From Desulfobacteraceae bacterium (GTDB taxonomy: Bacteria; Desulfobacterota; Desulfobacteria; Desulfobacterales; Desulfobacteraceae), in contig JAAEKY010000630.1 in assembly GCA_024227235.1 (NCBI GenBank), positions 1 through 39,907 on the forward strand: 39,907 nt of DNA, read 5' to 3'. Both the position numbers and the translations under genes were made by a program. Below the pieces are notes generated by a model. That model was not told the origin of the DNA. It made no database searches and saw nothing but the letters and a program-made list of their open reading frames with translations. This document shows, in pieces, positions 8,000-20,447 of the stretch; within the stretch, counting starts at the first letter, position 1; each line of letters begins with the position of its first letter.

Positions 8000-9417
8000 C
8001 TAACTAAAACCCGATTCCGTCCTTCCTCTTTTGCCTTATAAACGGCAATATCAGCTCGTTCAAAAACTTGTTGATGTTTAGTATCACTCTTCTTTACTTG
8101 AGATATTCCAATGCTAACGGTTACCTTTACTTTGTCTTTTTTATAAATAAACTCAATTTTTTCAATTGTTTTCCTAATTTTTTCAGCTGCTTCTTTTGCA
8201 CCGTCAGTTTCTGTTTCAGGCATAATTACAACAAATTCTTCTCCACCGTATCTAGCAAGAACATCATTTTTTCTTAATAATGGAATACTTCGCTTAATGA
8301 TCTCTTGCAAGCACTTATCACCTATGGCATGGCCATATCTGTCATTAACTAATTTAAATTTATCTGCATCTATTAACAGTAATGAAAAACAGGTATCATA
8401 TCTCAAGAATCTGGCCATTTCTTCTTCAATCTTTTTATCATATGCCCGTCGATTAAATGCACCTGTCAATTGATCCCGATTCAACTTCTTTTCCAACTCC
8501 TCCGTGTATTTTGTCGCTTCATTAAGTTCTTGTTTCAACTTTGTAAAACCAGACTTAAAGGCATCTTGGTTTTTTTCAGCCACTTCCCTAATCGCCCTAT
8601 CCTTAGCTTGCTTAGATCCCAGTGCGCTTTTAATAGCGGCAAGTCGTTCTGATATTTGTACTTTTAATTCATCAAGGGTTGATGCGACATCAGACGTTTG
8701 TTTTAATCCTTGCATTTCTGTACTTAAAACAGATTCAAATCCTTCATTGGATTTTAACATGGAATCTGTGTGCTGATAAGTTGATGCCAATTTTGATTCA
8801 ATATCAAGAATTTTACTAACCACTTCCTGAACAAATGCATTGACCTTTTCTCTGTCCTGATTGGTGTTGGAAATATAAACAAAAATAAGGCTGAAAACAC
8901 TTTCTCTAATATTACTGATATCACTGGTGTCTTCTGCTTGGTTAATTCTTTTCGTTATATTATCAAGCTTGCTGAAAAAATTTTTATCCAGATTGGATCT
9001 AAGATTGTTTACGACTTCATGGTAACTGAGTTTGTACTCATCAATAAATGATTCTGATGGGCTTTTAAGGATAGAAGAAAACAGACCCTTTTTCTTTTTA
9101 CCGGTCACCGGCCCGATATCCTCTTTGAGCATAGCGGTTTTAACTTTTTCAAAAATATATTCCATCTTCCCTTCAGACTCTCCTTTTTTCAAAGCCACAC
9201 TTAAATCCTTACATACTTTGGAGAATGGATTGTCACCGCTAGCAACCGTATCAAAAATCACAGGCAGATACTTGTGATACAACCTGCTCATATTTTCATA
9301 TCTATCTTCAACTCCATCTAACTCTTTTAGCAAAGTATCTTTCTGGGATTGAAGTTTCTTTACCTGATCCTGTAATATCATTAATCTTTCGTTCTCGGGT
9401 GAACTCATAGATTTCAT
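7993..9417 (-). CDS. Cytoplasmic diguanylate cyclase (GGDEF)
   Basis: Makes cyclic di-GMP from two GTP. The 474-aa product has no membrane segment. It has a coiled-coil start (about 7-45), a mostly helical middle of unknown family (about 50-280), a second coiled coil (about 285-315) and a C-terminal GGDEF domain (about 315-474). The active site is GGEEF (391-395), with an inhibitory RxxD site RKND (382-385) exactly five residues before it, so it should be active and product-inhibited. The usual terminal GRNRV is followed by only a few residues: the last S-V and the TGA stop lie in the end and target duplication of the family-1 element, so the native tail may have been replaced. The ATG at 9417 has AAGGA very close; the ATG at 9408 has better spacing and is an alternative. 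Confidence 0.92.
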   Translation of the reverse strand: MKSMSSPENERLMILQDQVKKLQSQKDTLLKELDGVEDRYENMSRLYHKYLPVIFDTVASGDNPFSKVCKDLSVALKKGESEGKMEYIFEKVKTAMLKEDIGPVTGKKKKGLFSSILKSPSESFIDEYKLSYHEVVNNLRSNLDKNFFSKLDNITKRINQAEDTSDISNIRESVFSLIFVYISNTNQDREKVNAFVQEVVSKILDIESKLASTYQHTDSMLKSNEGFESVLSTEMQGLKQTSDVASTLDELKVQISERLAAIKSALGSKQAKDRAIREVAEKNQDAFKSGFTKLKQELNEATKYTEELEKKLNRDQLTGAFNRRAYDKKIEEEMARFLRYDTCFSLLLIDADKFKLVNDRYGHAIGDKCLQEIIKRSIPLLRKNDVLARYGGEEFVVIMPETETDGAKEAAEKIRKTIEKIEFIYKKDKVKVTVSIGISQVKKSDTKHQQVFERADIAVYKAKEEGRNRVLVSV

Positions 9418-9471
9418 GTCCTTTTTAAGGTTAATCTATACTCTTCTACTTTAAACCACAGATGAACAGAA

Positions 9472-9530
9472 AGTAAACCCTGATGTTATAAAAATCATAG
9501 CCATGGTTTTAATTTATATCAGGGTAAACT
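9472..9530. repeat. Long-loop inverted repeat
   Basis: AGTAAACCCTGAT (9472-9484) and ATCAGGGTAAACT (9518-9530) are complementary at 11 of 13 positions around a 33-nt AT-rich loop. It lies between the transporter stop and the diguanylate cyclase start, so it could be a terminator-like structure for the former or an operator for the latter. No T-run was seen. Confidence 0.4.
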
Positions 9531-9542
9531 GACATTATTATT

Positions 9543-10508
9543 TTAGTCTAAGTTCTCTTTTCCCATCTTTGTACTTAAATATCCATCAATCATTAAATGA
9601 ACAATATGATGCAAGACACAAACAAGTAAGGCGGTTCCAAATTCATTAAAATACGAAATCTGAATCATCACTGACAATGGTAACGTCTTTTGTGACCCCA
9701 TAAAAATAATACTTTCAAATCGACCTTTTTTTATACTGAATATTTTTACAAGAGCAAAAGAAAAACTTAGAAGCACTATATGGAAAGCACTCACAAGAAT
9801 CAAAATATAAACAAAGGCTATACCATTCCCTAAAATAATCTGCTTTGCACCTGCAAGAGAAATAAAAACGACGCCAATAATCAACCATTGGTTAATGATT
9901 TGCATCTTAAATTTGTTCAATCGATTTGCCTTAAATACCAGGGACTTTGCTCCAATACCGATCAACAATGGGAAAAGGACAAGTAATGTTAATTTAATGA
10001 TAATAGCACCCTGGTCTATCATTAATTCTTTTTCCTGGTTCAAAAAAGATAATAACCACGAAAGGACAATTGGGATGGAAAAAATTCCAATAAAATTTGA
10101 TAGGATCGTTACAAAAAGGGCATGTGCCATATTACCGCCTGCTGTCTGAGTCATAACAACACCAGAAGATAATGTTGTTGGCATAGCAGCGACGATAAAA
10201 AGCCCTATGGCTACACCAGTCTCAAGCGGAAGGACACAGAACATTACTGCAGCCATAGGGGCAAAAACAACAATGACAGCTAATGATAAAAGCGTTGATT
10301 TTATATCTTTAATTCCCGCTTTTATCTGATGACTCTGAATTAAAAGGCCTGAAATAAAAAAAATTAAACATATCATGATTTCCGGTCCATAATTATCTTT
10401 TAGAGCAAGGCCAATTCTTACAAGATAATTTGATCGCTCAAAAATGACTGCTGCAACGACAAGAACAAGACTGAATAAAAACCAATGTTGTCTAATTTTT
10501 TGAATCAT
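9543..10508 (-). CDS. SBF-like (bile acid:Na+ symporter family, YfeH type) transporter
   Basis: Integral membrane protein of 321 aa with about nine to ten hydrophobic helices along its length. It resembles the SBF-like branch of the bile acid:sodium symporter superfamily: a conserved MPTTLSSGVVMTQTAGGN segment (about 128-145) and a late segment with charged and polar residues inside helices. The physiological substrate of this branch is not established, and bile acids are unlikely here. No obvious neighbour gene suggests a substrate. The ATG at 10508 begins MIQKIRQHW, a positively charged cytoplasmic N-terminus. Confidence 0.8.
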   Translation of the reverse strand: MIQKIRQHWFLFSLVLVVAAVIFERSNYLVRIGLALKDNYGPEIMICLIFFISGLLIQSHQIKAGIKDIKSTLLSLAVIVVFAPMAAVMFCVLPLETGVAIGLFIVAAMPTTLSSGVVMTQTAGGNMAHALFVTILSNFIGIFSIPIVLSWLLSFLNQEKELMIDQGAIIIKLTLLVLFPLLIGIGAKSLVFKANRLNKFKMQIINQWLIIGVVFISLAGAKQIILGNGIAFVYILILVSAFHIVLLSFSFALVKIFSIKKGRFESIIFMGSQKTLPLSVMIQISYFNEFGTALLVCVLHHIVHLMIDGYLSTKMGKENLD

Positions 10509-10640
10509 AATTAGGTCTCAAAAATTAAAATTAATATGGATGCCTTTTATACATTTAAATTTTCGCTCACAATCCTTGATTCTATTTCAAGAAGAATGTA
10601 AAAGATACACAAATAATTTAAATTTTAGGAGTGATAAAAA

Positions 10641-11600
10641 TTGGGGTTAAATCTATTTACAAAAAAAAGTGAAAAAAATAAAAATCCAGAGAACACATTT
10701 TTTTCAAAGCTAAAAACAGGTCTTTCAAAGACGCGTCAGGTATTAACCACTGATATTAATGAACTATTTGTTTCCAACAAGGCGATTGATGAAGACCTTT
10801 TTGAAGAGTTGGAAGAATTATTAATTACATCAGATCTTGGTATTGATATCACTTTGGACATGATGGAACGAATAAAGAAAAAAGCAAAAAAACTTTCAAA
10901 TGCTGAAGAATTAAAACAAATATTACGAGAAGAACTGATTGCCCTTTTCCCAAAGGATGGTGATACTACTAAAGAAGAGCCCACCACAAAGCCACATATC
11001 ATAATGGTTGTTGGCGTTAATGGAACCGGCAAAACAACCACCTTGGGAAAGCTTGCCATGAAATATTCGTTACAGGGAAAAAAGGTCCTCATTGCGGCAG
11101 CCGACACATTCAGGGCCGCTGCAATTGAGCAGGTCGAAATCTGGGCGAATCGATCGAATGCGTCTATAGTCAAACATAAAGAAGGAGCAGATCCTGCTGC
11201 TGTTGCGTATGATGCTGTTGAGGCCTCGCTTGCCAGGGATGTTGATATTGTATTAATCGATACGGCTGGAAGGCTTCACACACAAAAAAACCTTATGGAA
11301 GAGCTTAAAAAAATCAAACGGTCCATTAATAAAAAAATGCCGGGCGCTCCGCATGAGGTATTAATGGTTTTAGATGCCACAACCGGTCAAAATGCAATTT
11401 CTCAGGCAAATCTATTTAATGAGGCAGTCTGTCTTACTCAAATTGCGCTTACAAAGCTTGATGGTACAGCCAAAGGCGGTATTGTTGCAGCTATTGCAAA
11501 TACAATGAAGCTGCCGATAAAGTATATTGGTGTGGGTGAGCAAATTGGGGATCTTCAGGATTTCGATTCAAACTTGTTTATTAATGCCTTATTTGATTAA
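10641..11600 (+). CDS. ftsY: Signal recognition particle receptor FtsY
   Basis: SRP-GTPase that docks SRP-ribosome complexes at the membrane for co-translational insertion. The 319-aa product has an N domain (about 20-105) and a G domain with GVNGTGKTT (125-133), DTFRAAA (155-161), DTAGR (207-211) and TKLDGTAKGG (271-280), ending with the FtsY-typical GVGEQIGDLQDF. The long acidic A domain of enterobacterial FtsY is absent, leaving a short basic N-terminus (FTKKSEKNK), as in many bacteria. Translation starts at TTG 10641 with AGGAG 9 nt upstream; there is no nearby in-frame ATG before the N domain. Confidence 0.97.
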   Translation: MGLNLFTKKSEKNKNPENTFFSKLKTGLSKTRQVLTTDINELFVSNKAIDEDLFEELEELLITSDLGIDITLDMMERIKKKAKKLSNAEELKQILREELIALFPKDGDTTKEEPTTKPHIIMVVGVNGTGKTTTLGKLAMKYSLQGKKVLIAAADTFRAAAIEQVEIWANRSNASIVKHKEGADPAAVAYDAVEASLARDVDIVLIDTAGRLHTQKNLMEELKKIKRSINKKMPGAPHEVLMVLDATTGQNAISQANLFNEAVCLTQIALTKLDGTAKGGIVAAIANTMKLPIKYIGVGEQIGDLQDFDSNLFINALFD

Positions 11601-11624
11601 GTTTTAAATTGAGGCATATTGACA

Positions 11625-12257
11625 ATGTTTGGAATTGAAAATTATTTGGGATTCATTATAGCCGCTATTATTCTCAACCTAACACCGGGTGCGGATACGA
11701 TGTATATACTGACCCGTAGCGTTTCGCAGGGTAAGTATGCAGGCCTGGTATCAGTTGCAGGCATTATGTCTGGATGCATAATTCATGTCCTTTGTGCTGC
11801 ATTCGGTTTATCTTTGATTTTGTCCTCCTCTGCTATGGTTTTTATGGCGGTCAAATGGGCGGGTGCGCTCTATTTGATTTATTTAGGATTAAAAATAATT
11901 TTAAAAAAAAATACTGCGTTTGAAACCTCCCTATCTATAAATGGTGCCGGAGATCTTTTTAAAACATATAAGCAAGGGGTCCTGACAAATGTATTAAATC
12001 CCAAGGTTGGATTATTTTTCCTTTCTTTTTTACCGCAGTTTATTAATCAGGACCATGTAACCGGCCCAATACCTTTTTTAATTCTTGGGTGTACTTTCCT
12101 TGTAACCGGGACAATTTGGTTCCTTGTTTTAGCCTGGACAGCCGCTTTAATGACGAACGTATTAAGGAACAATAAATTTGCAGGAATTCTATTACAAAAA
12201 CTATCCGGCGTCATTTTTATTGGATTTGGATTAAAACTCGCCTTTATCAAAGATTGA
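11625..12257 (+). CDS. LysE/RhtB-family exporter
   Basis: Predicted amino-acid or metabolite exporter of 210 aa with about six hydrophobic segments. Seen: the family's N-terminal NLTPGADTMYILTRS segment and the central KWAGALYLIYLGLKI, then a loop and three more helices. The ATG at 11625 is preferred over the TTG at 11619 because GAGG (11611-11614) is 10 nt away from the ATG but only 4 from the TTG. It follows ftsY by about 24 nt and may be co-transcribed. The substrate cannot be told from sequence. Confidence 0.88.
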   Translation: MFGIENYLGFIIAAIILNLTPGADTMYILTRSVSQGKYAGLVSVAGIMSGCIIHVLCAAFGLSLILSSSAMVFMAVKWAGALYLIYLGLKIILKKNTAFETSLSINGAGDLFKTYKQGVLTNVLNPKVGLFFLSFLPQFINQDHVTGPIPFLILGCTFLVTGTIWFLVLAWTAALMTNVLRNNKFAGILLQKLSGVIFIGFGLKLAFIKD

Positions 12258-12655
12258 TAGTGTGGGTTGTCCAAAGATCAACCTTATGATAAGAAAAACA
12301 AATATAAAGGTTATTAACTTTTATAAAGCAATCGGCTATAATGATGATGAATAATCATTACAAAAAAAAGCTTGTTTGTTTCTAACCCAAATGAGTTAAC
12401 ACCCATTTGAGACTTTTCGAAGGGATAACTCTATGATCGGACAAATATCTATTTCTATCTGGTTGTTTCTCTTGCAGCATAAAAACTCACTCTTTCATAT
12501 GCGGTGGGAGAGTAGGCAAAAATATGGCTCCTGCATATATTGCTCCCATTGTTCCCGTTTTCATAATATCCCCAATTTTTTAAATAATATAGACAATAAA
12601 CTTTGCCTTACTGACATTACGCCAAAGCACTTAACCAATTATTAAAGGGGGAGCG
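12258..12655. other. Intergenic region with small inverted repeats
   Basis: No convincing gene. GGTTG/CAACC forms a short stem at about 12264-12282 after the exporter, possibly a weak terminator. CAAATGAGT (12388-12396) and ACCCATTTG (12401-12409) form an imperfect palindrome around GTTAAC. A plus-strand frame 12433-12645 (70 codons) and a minus-strand 25-codon frame (12564-12487) are open, but neither has convincing protein features. Confidence 0.5.
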
Positions 12656-13072
12656 ATGAAACTATCACGAAAAGAGATCTCTGCGTTTCTTAAAGAATGG
12701 AATCTTGCCTGGGCAAACCATGACCTTGATAAAGTCATGACATTTTCCCATGATGATGTGTTTTTTGAAAACTGGACTGGTGCCTATATAAAAGGCACAA
12801 GTGCACTACGGAATGCATGGGAGCCCTGGTTTAACAATCATGGCGACTTTAGATTCCTGGATGAGGAAACCTTTATTGATGAGACGCTTCAAAAGGTTCT
12901 CTATCGCTGGGTTCTTGAATGGCCCTCACTTGAACCAGGATTTGAAGATAGACTTGAAATCAGAAGAGGGGTGGATGTAATTCACTTAAAAGATGGAAAA
13001 ATTCTTAATAAGCTAACCTATACAAAAACATCAATTGAAATCGATAGTCAAAGATTATCCTTGCATTTATAA
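12656..13072 (+). CDS. NTF2/SnoaL-like fold protein
   Basis: 138-aa cytoplasmic protein of the NTF2-like superfamily (SnoaL / ketosteroid-isomerase-like). Seen: an N-terminal helix with WNLAWANHDLDKVMTFSHDDVFFENW, the characteristic 'trip count - time of action' opening of the fold, then a GTSALRNAW helix and a C-terminal strand series. Such proteins can be enzymes or ligand-binding modules; the function here is unknown. The ATG at 12656 follows a purine-rich AAAGGGGGAGCG, a good ribosome-binding site. Confidence 0.75.
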   Translation: MKLSRKEISAFLKEWNLAWANHDLDKVMTFSHDDVFFENWTGAYIKGTSALRNAWEPWFNNHGDFRFLDEETFIDETLQKVLYRWVLEWPSLEPGFEDRLEIRRGVDVIHLKDGKILNKLTYTKTSIEIDSQRLSLHL

Positions 13073-13163
13073 ATCAATTGGTTCAATTTAAAAATTAGGA
13101 TATTCTCTCAAATCCGTTAAAAGAAAAAAACCAACAGTGAACTTCGATATACAGGAGTTGATT

Positions 13164-13649
13164 ATGGATCAAACAAAAATTTTTGAAGCCAATCTGGATC
13201 TCACACTTCATTCACAAGCTGTATTAGAATTGTTAAGTGCCTATGCAACCGATCCCATGGGGAATGGAGAACCGCTTGACAAAGACGTTCTGACACAATT
13301 AATCCCAGGCCTTCAAAACCACCCGACAACGATAATATTTCTTGCATTCCATGAAAGCAAGGCTGTGGGAATCGTGACATGTTTTAAAGGCTTTTCAACT
13401 TCCATGGCACGCCAGATGATTCACATCAGTGATTTTTATGTACTCCCCGATTATCAAGAAAAAAAAATCGGTCAAAAACTTTTAGAAATAGTTGAGAAAA
13501 AAGCAGTTGAATTAAATTGTTGTAAAATTACTATAGAGGTTCCAGCAAACAATAAAAAGGCCTTACAAATTTATAAAATGGCTGGCTACACTCAGGTTAT
13601 TCCTGAAAAAGAAGCAAAGCCTACCCTTTCCTTTTCAAAATCGTTCTAA
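13164..13649 (+). CDS. GNAT-family N-acetyltransferase
   Basis: 161-aa acetyl-CoA-dependent acetyltransferase of unknown substrate. Seen: the central strand and acetyl-CoA loop ISDFYVLPDYQEKKIGQKLL, where the usual Q/RxxGxG/A is represented by EKKIGQ, and the C-terminal NNKKALQIYKMAGY that closes GNAT domains. The ATG at 13164 is chosen because AGGAG sits 6 nt before it; an upstream in-frame GTG at 13137 lacks a site. The gap from the preceding NTF2-like gene is 91 nt. Confidence 0.85.
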   Translation: MDQTKIFEANLDLTLHSQAVLELLSAYATDPMGNGEPLDKDVLTQLIPGLQNHPTTIIFLAFHESKAVGIVTCFKGFSTSMARQMIHISDFYVLPDYQEKKIGQKLLEIVEKKAVELNCCKITIEVPANNKKALQIYKMAGYTQVIPEKEAKPTLSFSKSF

Positions 13650-13679
13650 AGCTGACTATGATATTTCAGGGCAATAGTT

Positions 13680-14159
13680 TCAAAAGGAAACCATCATTTG
13701 ATCAAGAAGATCATTTGGCATTATATTCAGTTTCTTAAAACTATCCGGTGTAAAAAGAACAAACTCCCCTGTGCTCGTGGTACATAACTGTCCTTTTTCA
13801 TCATATATTTCTCCGGCCAGGATAGCATTCCTTTCATCAATTCTCTCTTTAATATAGCCGAAAATTTCCAACTTTGATCCAATGATAACCGGTTTTAAAA
13901 AGGAAGTTGTCATTGTTCGTGTTAAGATGAATCGTTTTGAAAGATAAATTGCCGCCCATGCCATAACCTCATCACATATGGTTGACAATATGCCGCCATG
14001 CACAAGATTGCTCCACCCTCGCATATGATCGGGCACGATGAGAGTCGAACGAAGCTTTTTCCCATTTGATTCAAAGGTCATTTTCAGCCCATGTGGATTT
14101 TTAGGTCCGCAGGCAAAGCAGCTCGAGTCCACGTTGGGTATTTTTTTCCATTTATTCAT
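13680..14159 (-). CDS. PaaI-type hotdog thioesterase
   Basis: 159-aa acyl-CoA thioesterase-like protein. Seen: the hotdog signature NLVHGGILSTICDEVMAW (about 51-68) with the HGG turn and the acidic residue that serves as catalytic base in this group, and an N-terminal CFACGPKNPHGLKM element common to this subfamily. The natural substrate is unknown. The start codon lies 5 nt from the family-2 element, and no Shine-Dalgarno was seen (only AAAGAAA), so the element now forms its leader and may have replaced or supplied its expression signals. Confidence 0.82.
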   Translation of the reverse strand: MNKWKKIPNVDSSCFACGPKNPHGLKMTFESNGKKLRSTLIVPDHMRGWSNLVHGGILSTICDEVMAWAAIYLSKRFILTRTMTTSFLKPVIIGSKLEIFGYIKERIDERNAILAGEIYDEKGQLCTTSTGEFVLFTPDSFKKLNIMPNDLLDQMMVSF

Positions 14160-14164
14160 TTTCT

Positions 14165-17181
<3,017 letters not shown>

Positions 17182-17456
17182 CCTTTACCTCATCAATAAT
17201 ATCATACATCCACATAATATCTTCAATCGAAAGCCTTCCGGCTTTTGACGGTGCTCTATCGGACCCATCCTTTTTTTTTAAAATTCTTGGGCCCATCTGA
17301 ACTTTTGGCTCTCCTTCTCCATACTGATGAATAGAGATAAGCAGCCCTGTCTCTTCATTTTTCCATTCTTTTAATTTTTTATCCTTTTCAGGATCATACC
17401 CTGCCATAAATTATCCCTCCCTGAAGCTTTAAAATTTTATATCTTTTAATATTTTT

Positions 17457-19532
17457 TTATATCTTAGAAAAATCTGCAATATTTTTAAATAAACCTGACA
17501 CAGATGATAACAGAGCGATCCTGTTTTGTTTTATCTTTTCATCCTCAGCCATGACCATTACATCTTCAAAAAAAGTATCCACTTTTGGTCTTAAAGTGGC
17601 AATGTGCGTGAGTGCTTTATCATAATTTCCCTGTTGGATCAAATCTTCAACTTTGAGTTGAACATCATTAACCGCACTAAACAGCCCTTTTTCTGACGCA
17701 TCTTCAAAAAGGGTTTCATCCACACAAACAGATGTGTCTGCTGTGGCTTTTTTAATAATATTTTCAACCCGTTTAAAGGTAACCGAAAGGGGTTCAAAAT
17801 CAGGTAATTTTCTGAGTGAGTCAAGTGCTTTAACTCTTAGAACAACATCTGGAATATTATCAAAAGAAACCCAAAGTGCTGAATTAACGGCTTCTTTTGA
17901 AAACCCCATCTCTGTTAAAATATTTGTCATTCTATTTTTAAAAAATTCTTGAATTTTAAAACAGACCTTTTCTCTTTTTGTTGCATCATCAATATATGCT
18001 TCAAGGCCTTTATCAATCATGACGGACAAGGGCTGTTCAATATTTTCTTCTATCATAATTTGTATGATACCAATTCCCTGCCGTCTCAGGGCATATGGAT
18101 CTGCACCGCCGGTCGGAATCAAATCAACAGAAAAACACCCACAAATGGTATCCAACTTATCTGCAATAGCCAATATGCAGGCAGTGGAATTCTCAGGCAA
18201 TTTACCGCCTGAATAAACCGGTCTGTAGTGCTGCTCTATTGCATAGGCAACATCTTGTTTTTCACCGGCTTTTAGTGCATAGGCCCTGCCTATTATGCCT
18301 TGAAGTTTTGTAAATTCAATGACTACCTGGCTGACGAGGTCTGCCTTGCAGATTTGAGCAGCTCTTTGTACATTTTGTACCAATGTTTCTTTATCATCAT
18401 AAGATGATTCTTTGGCAAGATATCCACCAAAATTTTTAATCCGCTGAGTTTTATCATATACTGTTCCCAGTTTCTCCTGGAAAGTGACAGCTTTAAGCTT
18501 TTGGGCAAAATCATCCATTGAAGACTGAAGGTCAACTTCATAGAAAAACTTAGCATCCGACAGCCTGGCCCTTAATACTTTTTCATGCCCTCTTGCCACA
18601 AGCGTCATATCTTTTGCCTTTGTATTATTAACGGCAATAAATGACGGTTCTAATTTGCCTTGTTCATCAACCAGGGCAAAATATTTCTGATGTTCTCTCA
18701 TCGCTGTTATCAGAACTTCATCAGGCACTTCAAGAAACTGGTTGTCAAATTTACCGACAACAGGGAAAGGGTATTCCACAAGGTTTGTAACAATATTGAT
18801 CAGTTCATCATCTTCAAGAATCTTTGAATCAACTTCGTTCGCACAATTTTCAATAGCCGATATCAGGGTCGTTTTTCTTTTTTCAATATCCGGAATAACG
18901 CCGATAGATTCTGCAACCTCAATATAGTTATCAGCTGTTTCAACCTTGTATTTTCCCGGATACATGAACTGGTGCCCCAGAATTTGAGAAGAAGATTTTA
19001 TATTGCCCACCTTAAAATCAAGTATTTTATCTCCTAATAGTCCGACTAAAGAAATAATGGGCCTGGCAAAACGAATAGAAAGCGATCCCCATCTCATACT
19101 TTTAGGGAAAGGGATGGATAAGATTTGTTTTTCAAGCATACTTTCAAGTATGGAGACAGAAGACTCACACTTTTCTTCAATAAGCGCTGTCAGATATCGA
19201 CCTTTGGGTGTGTCTTTGATGTCTATTTGATCAATAGCCACCCTGGCTTTTGCTGCAAATTTTTCTGCGGCAATTGTAGGATTGCCATTTTCATCAAACC
19301 CGACCCTCTCAGGTGGACCTGTAATTGTTGATGTTTGAGCCTTTTGCATATCAGCGACTTCTTTTACCATTAATACAAGGCGTCTTGGTGTCCCCAATAT
19401 ATGGGCAGCGCCATAGTCAATTCTTGATTTATCCAAAGATAAAAGAATATTTTTTTTAAATGCATCCAAAGCAGGGATAATATAACCGGCCGGGATCTCT
19501 TCTGCGCCAATTTCAATTAAAAGTGTGTTCAT
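17457..19532 (-). CDS. glyS: Glycyl-tRNA synthetase beta subunit
   Basis: Beta chain of the bacterial alpha2-beta2 glycyl-tRNA synthetase; it binds tRNA-Gly. The 691-aa product has the usual length and begins MNTLLIEIGAEEIPAGYI. It contains PRRLVLMV, a central MREHQKYFALVDE, a GGADPYALRRQGIGII segment, and a C-terminal DALR-like anticodon-binding region. It starts one base after the glyQ stop, and the end of glyQ (AAGGGAGGGG) serves as its ribosome-binding site, so the subunits are made together. Confidence 0.98.
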   Translation of the reverse strand: MNTLLIEIGAEEIPAGYIIPALDAFKKNILLSLDKSRIDYGAAHILGTPRRLVLMVKEVADMQKAQTSTITGPPERVGFDENGNPTIAAEKFAAKARVAIDQIDIKDTPKGRYLTALIEEKCESSVSILESMLEKQILSIPFPKSMRWGSLSIRFARPIISLVGLLGDKILDFKVGNIKSSSQILGHQFMYPGKYKVETADNYIEVAESIGVIPDIEKRKTTLISAIENCANEVDSKILEDDELINIVTNLVEYPFPVVGKFDNQFLEVPDEVLITAMREHQKYFALVDEQGKLEPSFIAVNNTKAKDMTLVARGHEKVLRARLSDAKFFYEVDLQSSMDDFAQKLKAVTFQEKLGTVYDKTQRIKNFGGYLAKESSYDDKETLVQNVQRAAQICKADLVSQVVIEFTKLQGIIGRAYALKAGEKQDVAYAIEQHYRPVYSGGKLPENSTACILAIADKLDTICGCFSVDLIPTGGADPYALRRQGIGIIQIMIEENIEQPLSVMIDKGLEAYIDDATKREKVCFKIQEFFKNRMTNILTEMGFSKEAVNSALWVSFDNIPDVVLRVKALDSLRKLPDFEPLSVTFKRVENIIKKATADTSVCVDETLFEDASEKGLFSAVNDVQLKVEDLIQQGNYDKALTHIATLRPKVDTFFEDVMVMAEDEKIKQNRIALLSSVSGLFKNIADFSKI

Positions 19533-19533
19533 T

Positions 19534-20415
19534 TTAATTTACCCCTCCCTTATTTAGCAATGGATGACCCATTTCTTCTCGCTGGGCAATATATTCTTTT
19601 GAGCAAGCTCTTGCGATATCCCGGATCCGTTTAATATACCCTGTCCTTTGAGTCACGCTGATGGCACCGCGTGCATCCAGAAGGTTAAAGGTATGTGAAC
19701 ATTTCAAACAATATTCATATGCCGGTATAACAAGCCCCCTTTTTATTATTCTATGGGCTTCTGCTTCATATTTATTAAACAGATCAAGTAACAAATCTAC
19801 ATCTGCAATTTCAAAATTATAAGTTGACTGCTCAACTTCCTGTTGGTGATAAACGTCCCTGTAACTGATCTTGTCATTCCATTTAAGATCAAATACATTG
19901 TCCACGCCCTGTAAATACATACAGATACGTTCCAGACCATATGTCAATTCAACAGGCACTGGGTTGACTTCTACGCTTCCTGTTACTTGAAAATATGTAA
20001 ACTGGGTGACTTCCATTCCATCCAGCCAGACTTCCCACCCAAGGCCTGAAGCACCAAGGGTAGGTGATTCCCAATCATCTTCAACAAAACGGATATCATG
20101 TTCTAGCGGGTCAACGCCAAGTGTTTTCATTGACTCCAGATATAATTGCTGAACATCAGGAGGAGAGGGTTTTAAAATCACCTGATATTGATAATAATGT
20201 TGAAGTCTGTTTGGGTTTTCTCCGTATCGGCCATCGGTTGGACGTCTTGAGGGCTGTACATAGGCGACTTTCCATGGTTCTGGTCCAAGCGCTTTTAAAA
20301 GCGTGGTAGGATGAAAGGTCCCGGCACCGACTTCTATGTCGTAGGATTGTATAAGTACGCAACCTCGTTCAGCCCAAAAATTATTTAAGTTTAAAATTAC
20401 ATCTTGAAAATTCAT
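19534..20415 (-). CDS. glyQ: Glycyl-tRNA synthetase alpha subunit
   Basis: Catalytic class II alpha chain of glycyl-tRNA synthetase, 293 aa. Seen: [19 protein letters not shown] start, motif 2-like [42 protein letters not shown] and a C-terminal [19 protein letters not shown]. The ATG at 20415 is chosen because homologues start MNFQD and GGAG lies 5 nt upstream; a GTG at 20433 would add MKKWSK. It precedes glyS on the same strand and follows a GHMP kinase by about 30 nt. No T-box leader was seen. Confidence 0.97.
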   Translation of the reverse strand: MNFQDVILNLNNFWAERGCVLIQSYDIEVGAGTFHPTTLLKALGPEPWKVAYVQPSRRPTDGRYGENPNRLQHYYQYQVILKPSPPDVQQLYLESMKTLGVDPLEHDIRFVEDDWESPTLGASGLGWEVWLDGMEVTQFTYFQVTGSVEVNPVPVELTYGLERICMYLQGVDNVFDLKWNDKISYRDVYHQQEVEQSTYNFEIADVDLLLDLFNKYEAEAHRIIKRGLVIPAYEYCLKCSHTFNLLDARGAISVTQRTGYIKRIRDIARACSKEYIAQREEMGHPLLNKGGVN

Positions 20416-20447
20416 TTTGCTCCACTTTTTCACTAAAAAAGTTATGG

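Noticed and set aside
7812..8000. 62-codon minus-strand open frame across family-1 copy 1
   Set aside because: It lies wholly inside the non-coding element; a similar peptide is read antisense through copy 2, so it reflects shared DNA, not a gene.
10736..11173. 145-codon frame antisense to ftsY
   Set aside because: Shadow of a highly conserved gene; composition is the mirror of the FtsY codons.
12487..12564. 25-codon minus-strand frame preceded by GGGGATATT
   Set aside because: A weak site and a slightly hydrophobic peptide are not enough to support a gene without conservation data.
12433..12645. 70-codon plus-strand frame in the gap before the NTF2-like gene
   Set aside because: No ribosome-binding site and an irregular, Cys/His/Ile-rich composition unlike neighbouring proteins; no conserved feature recognised.
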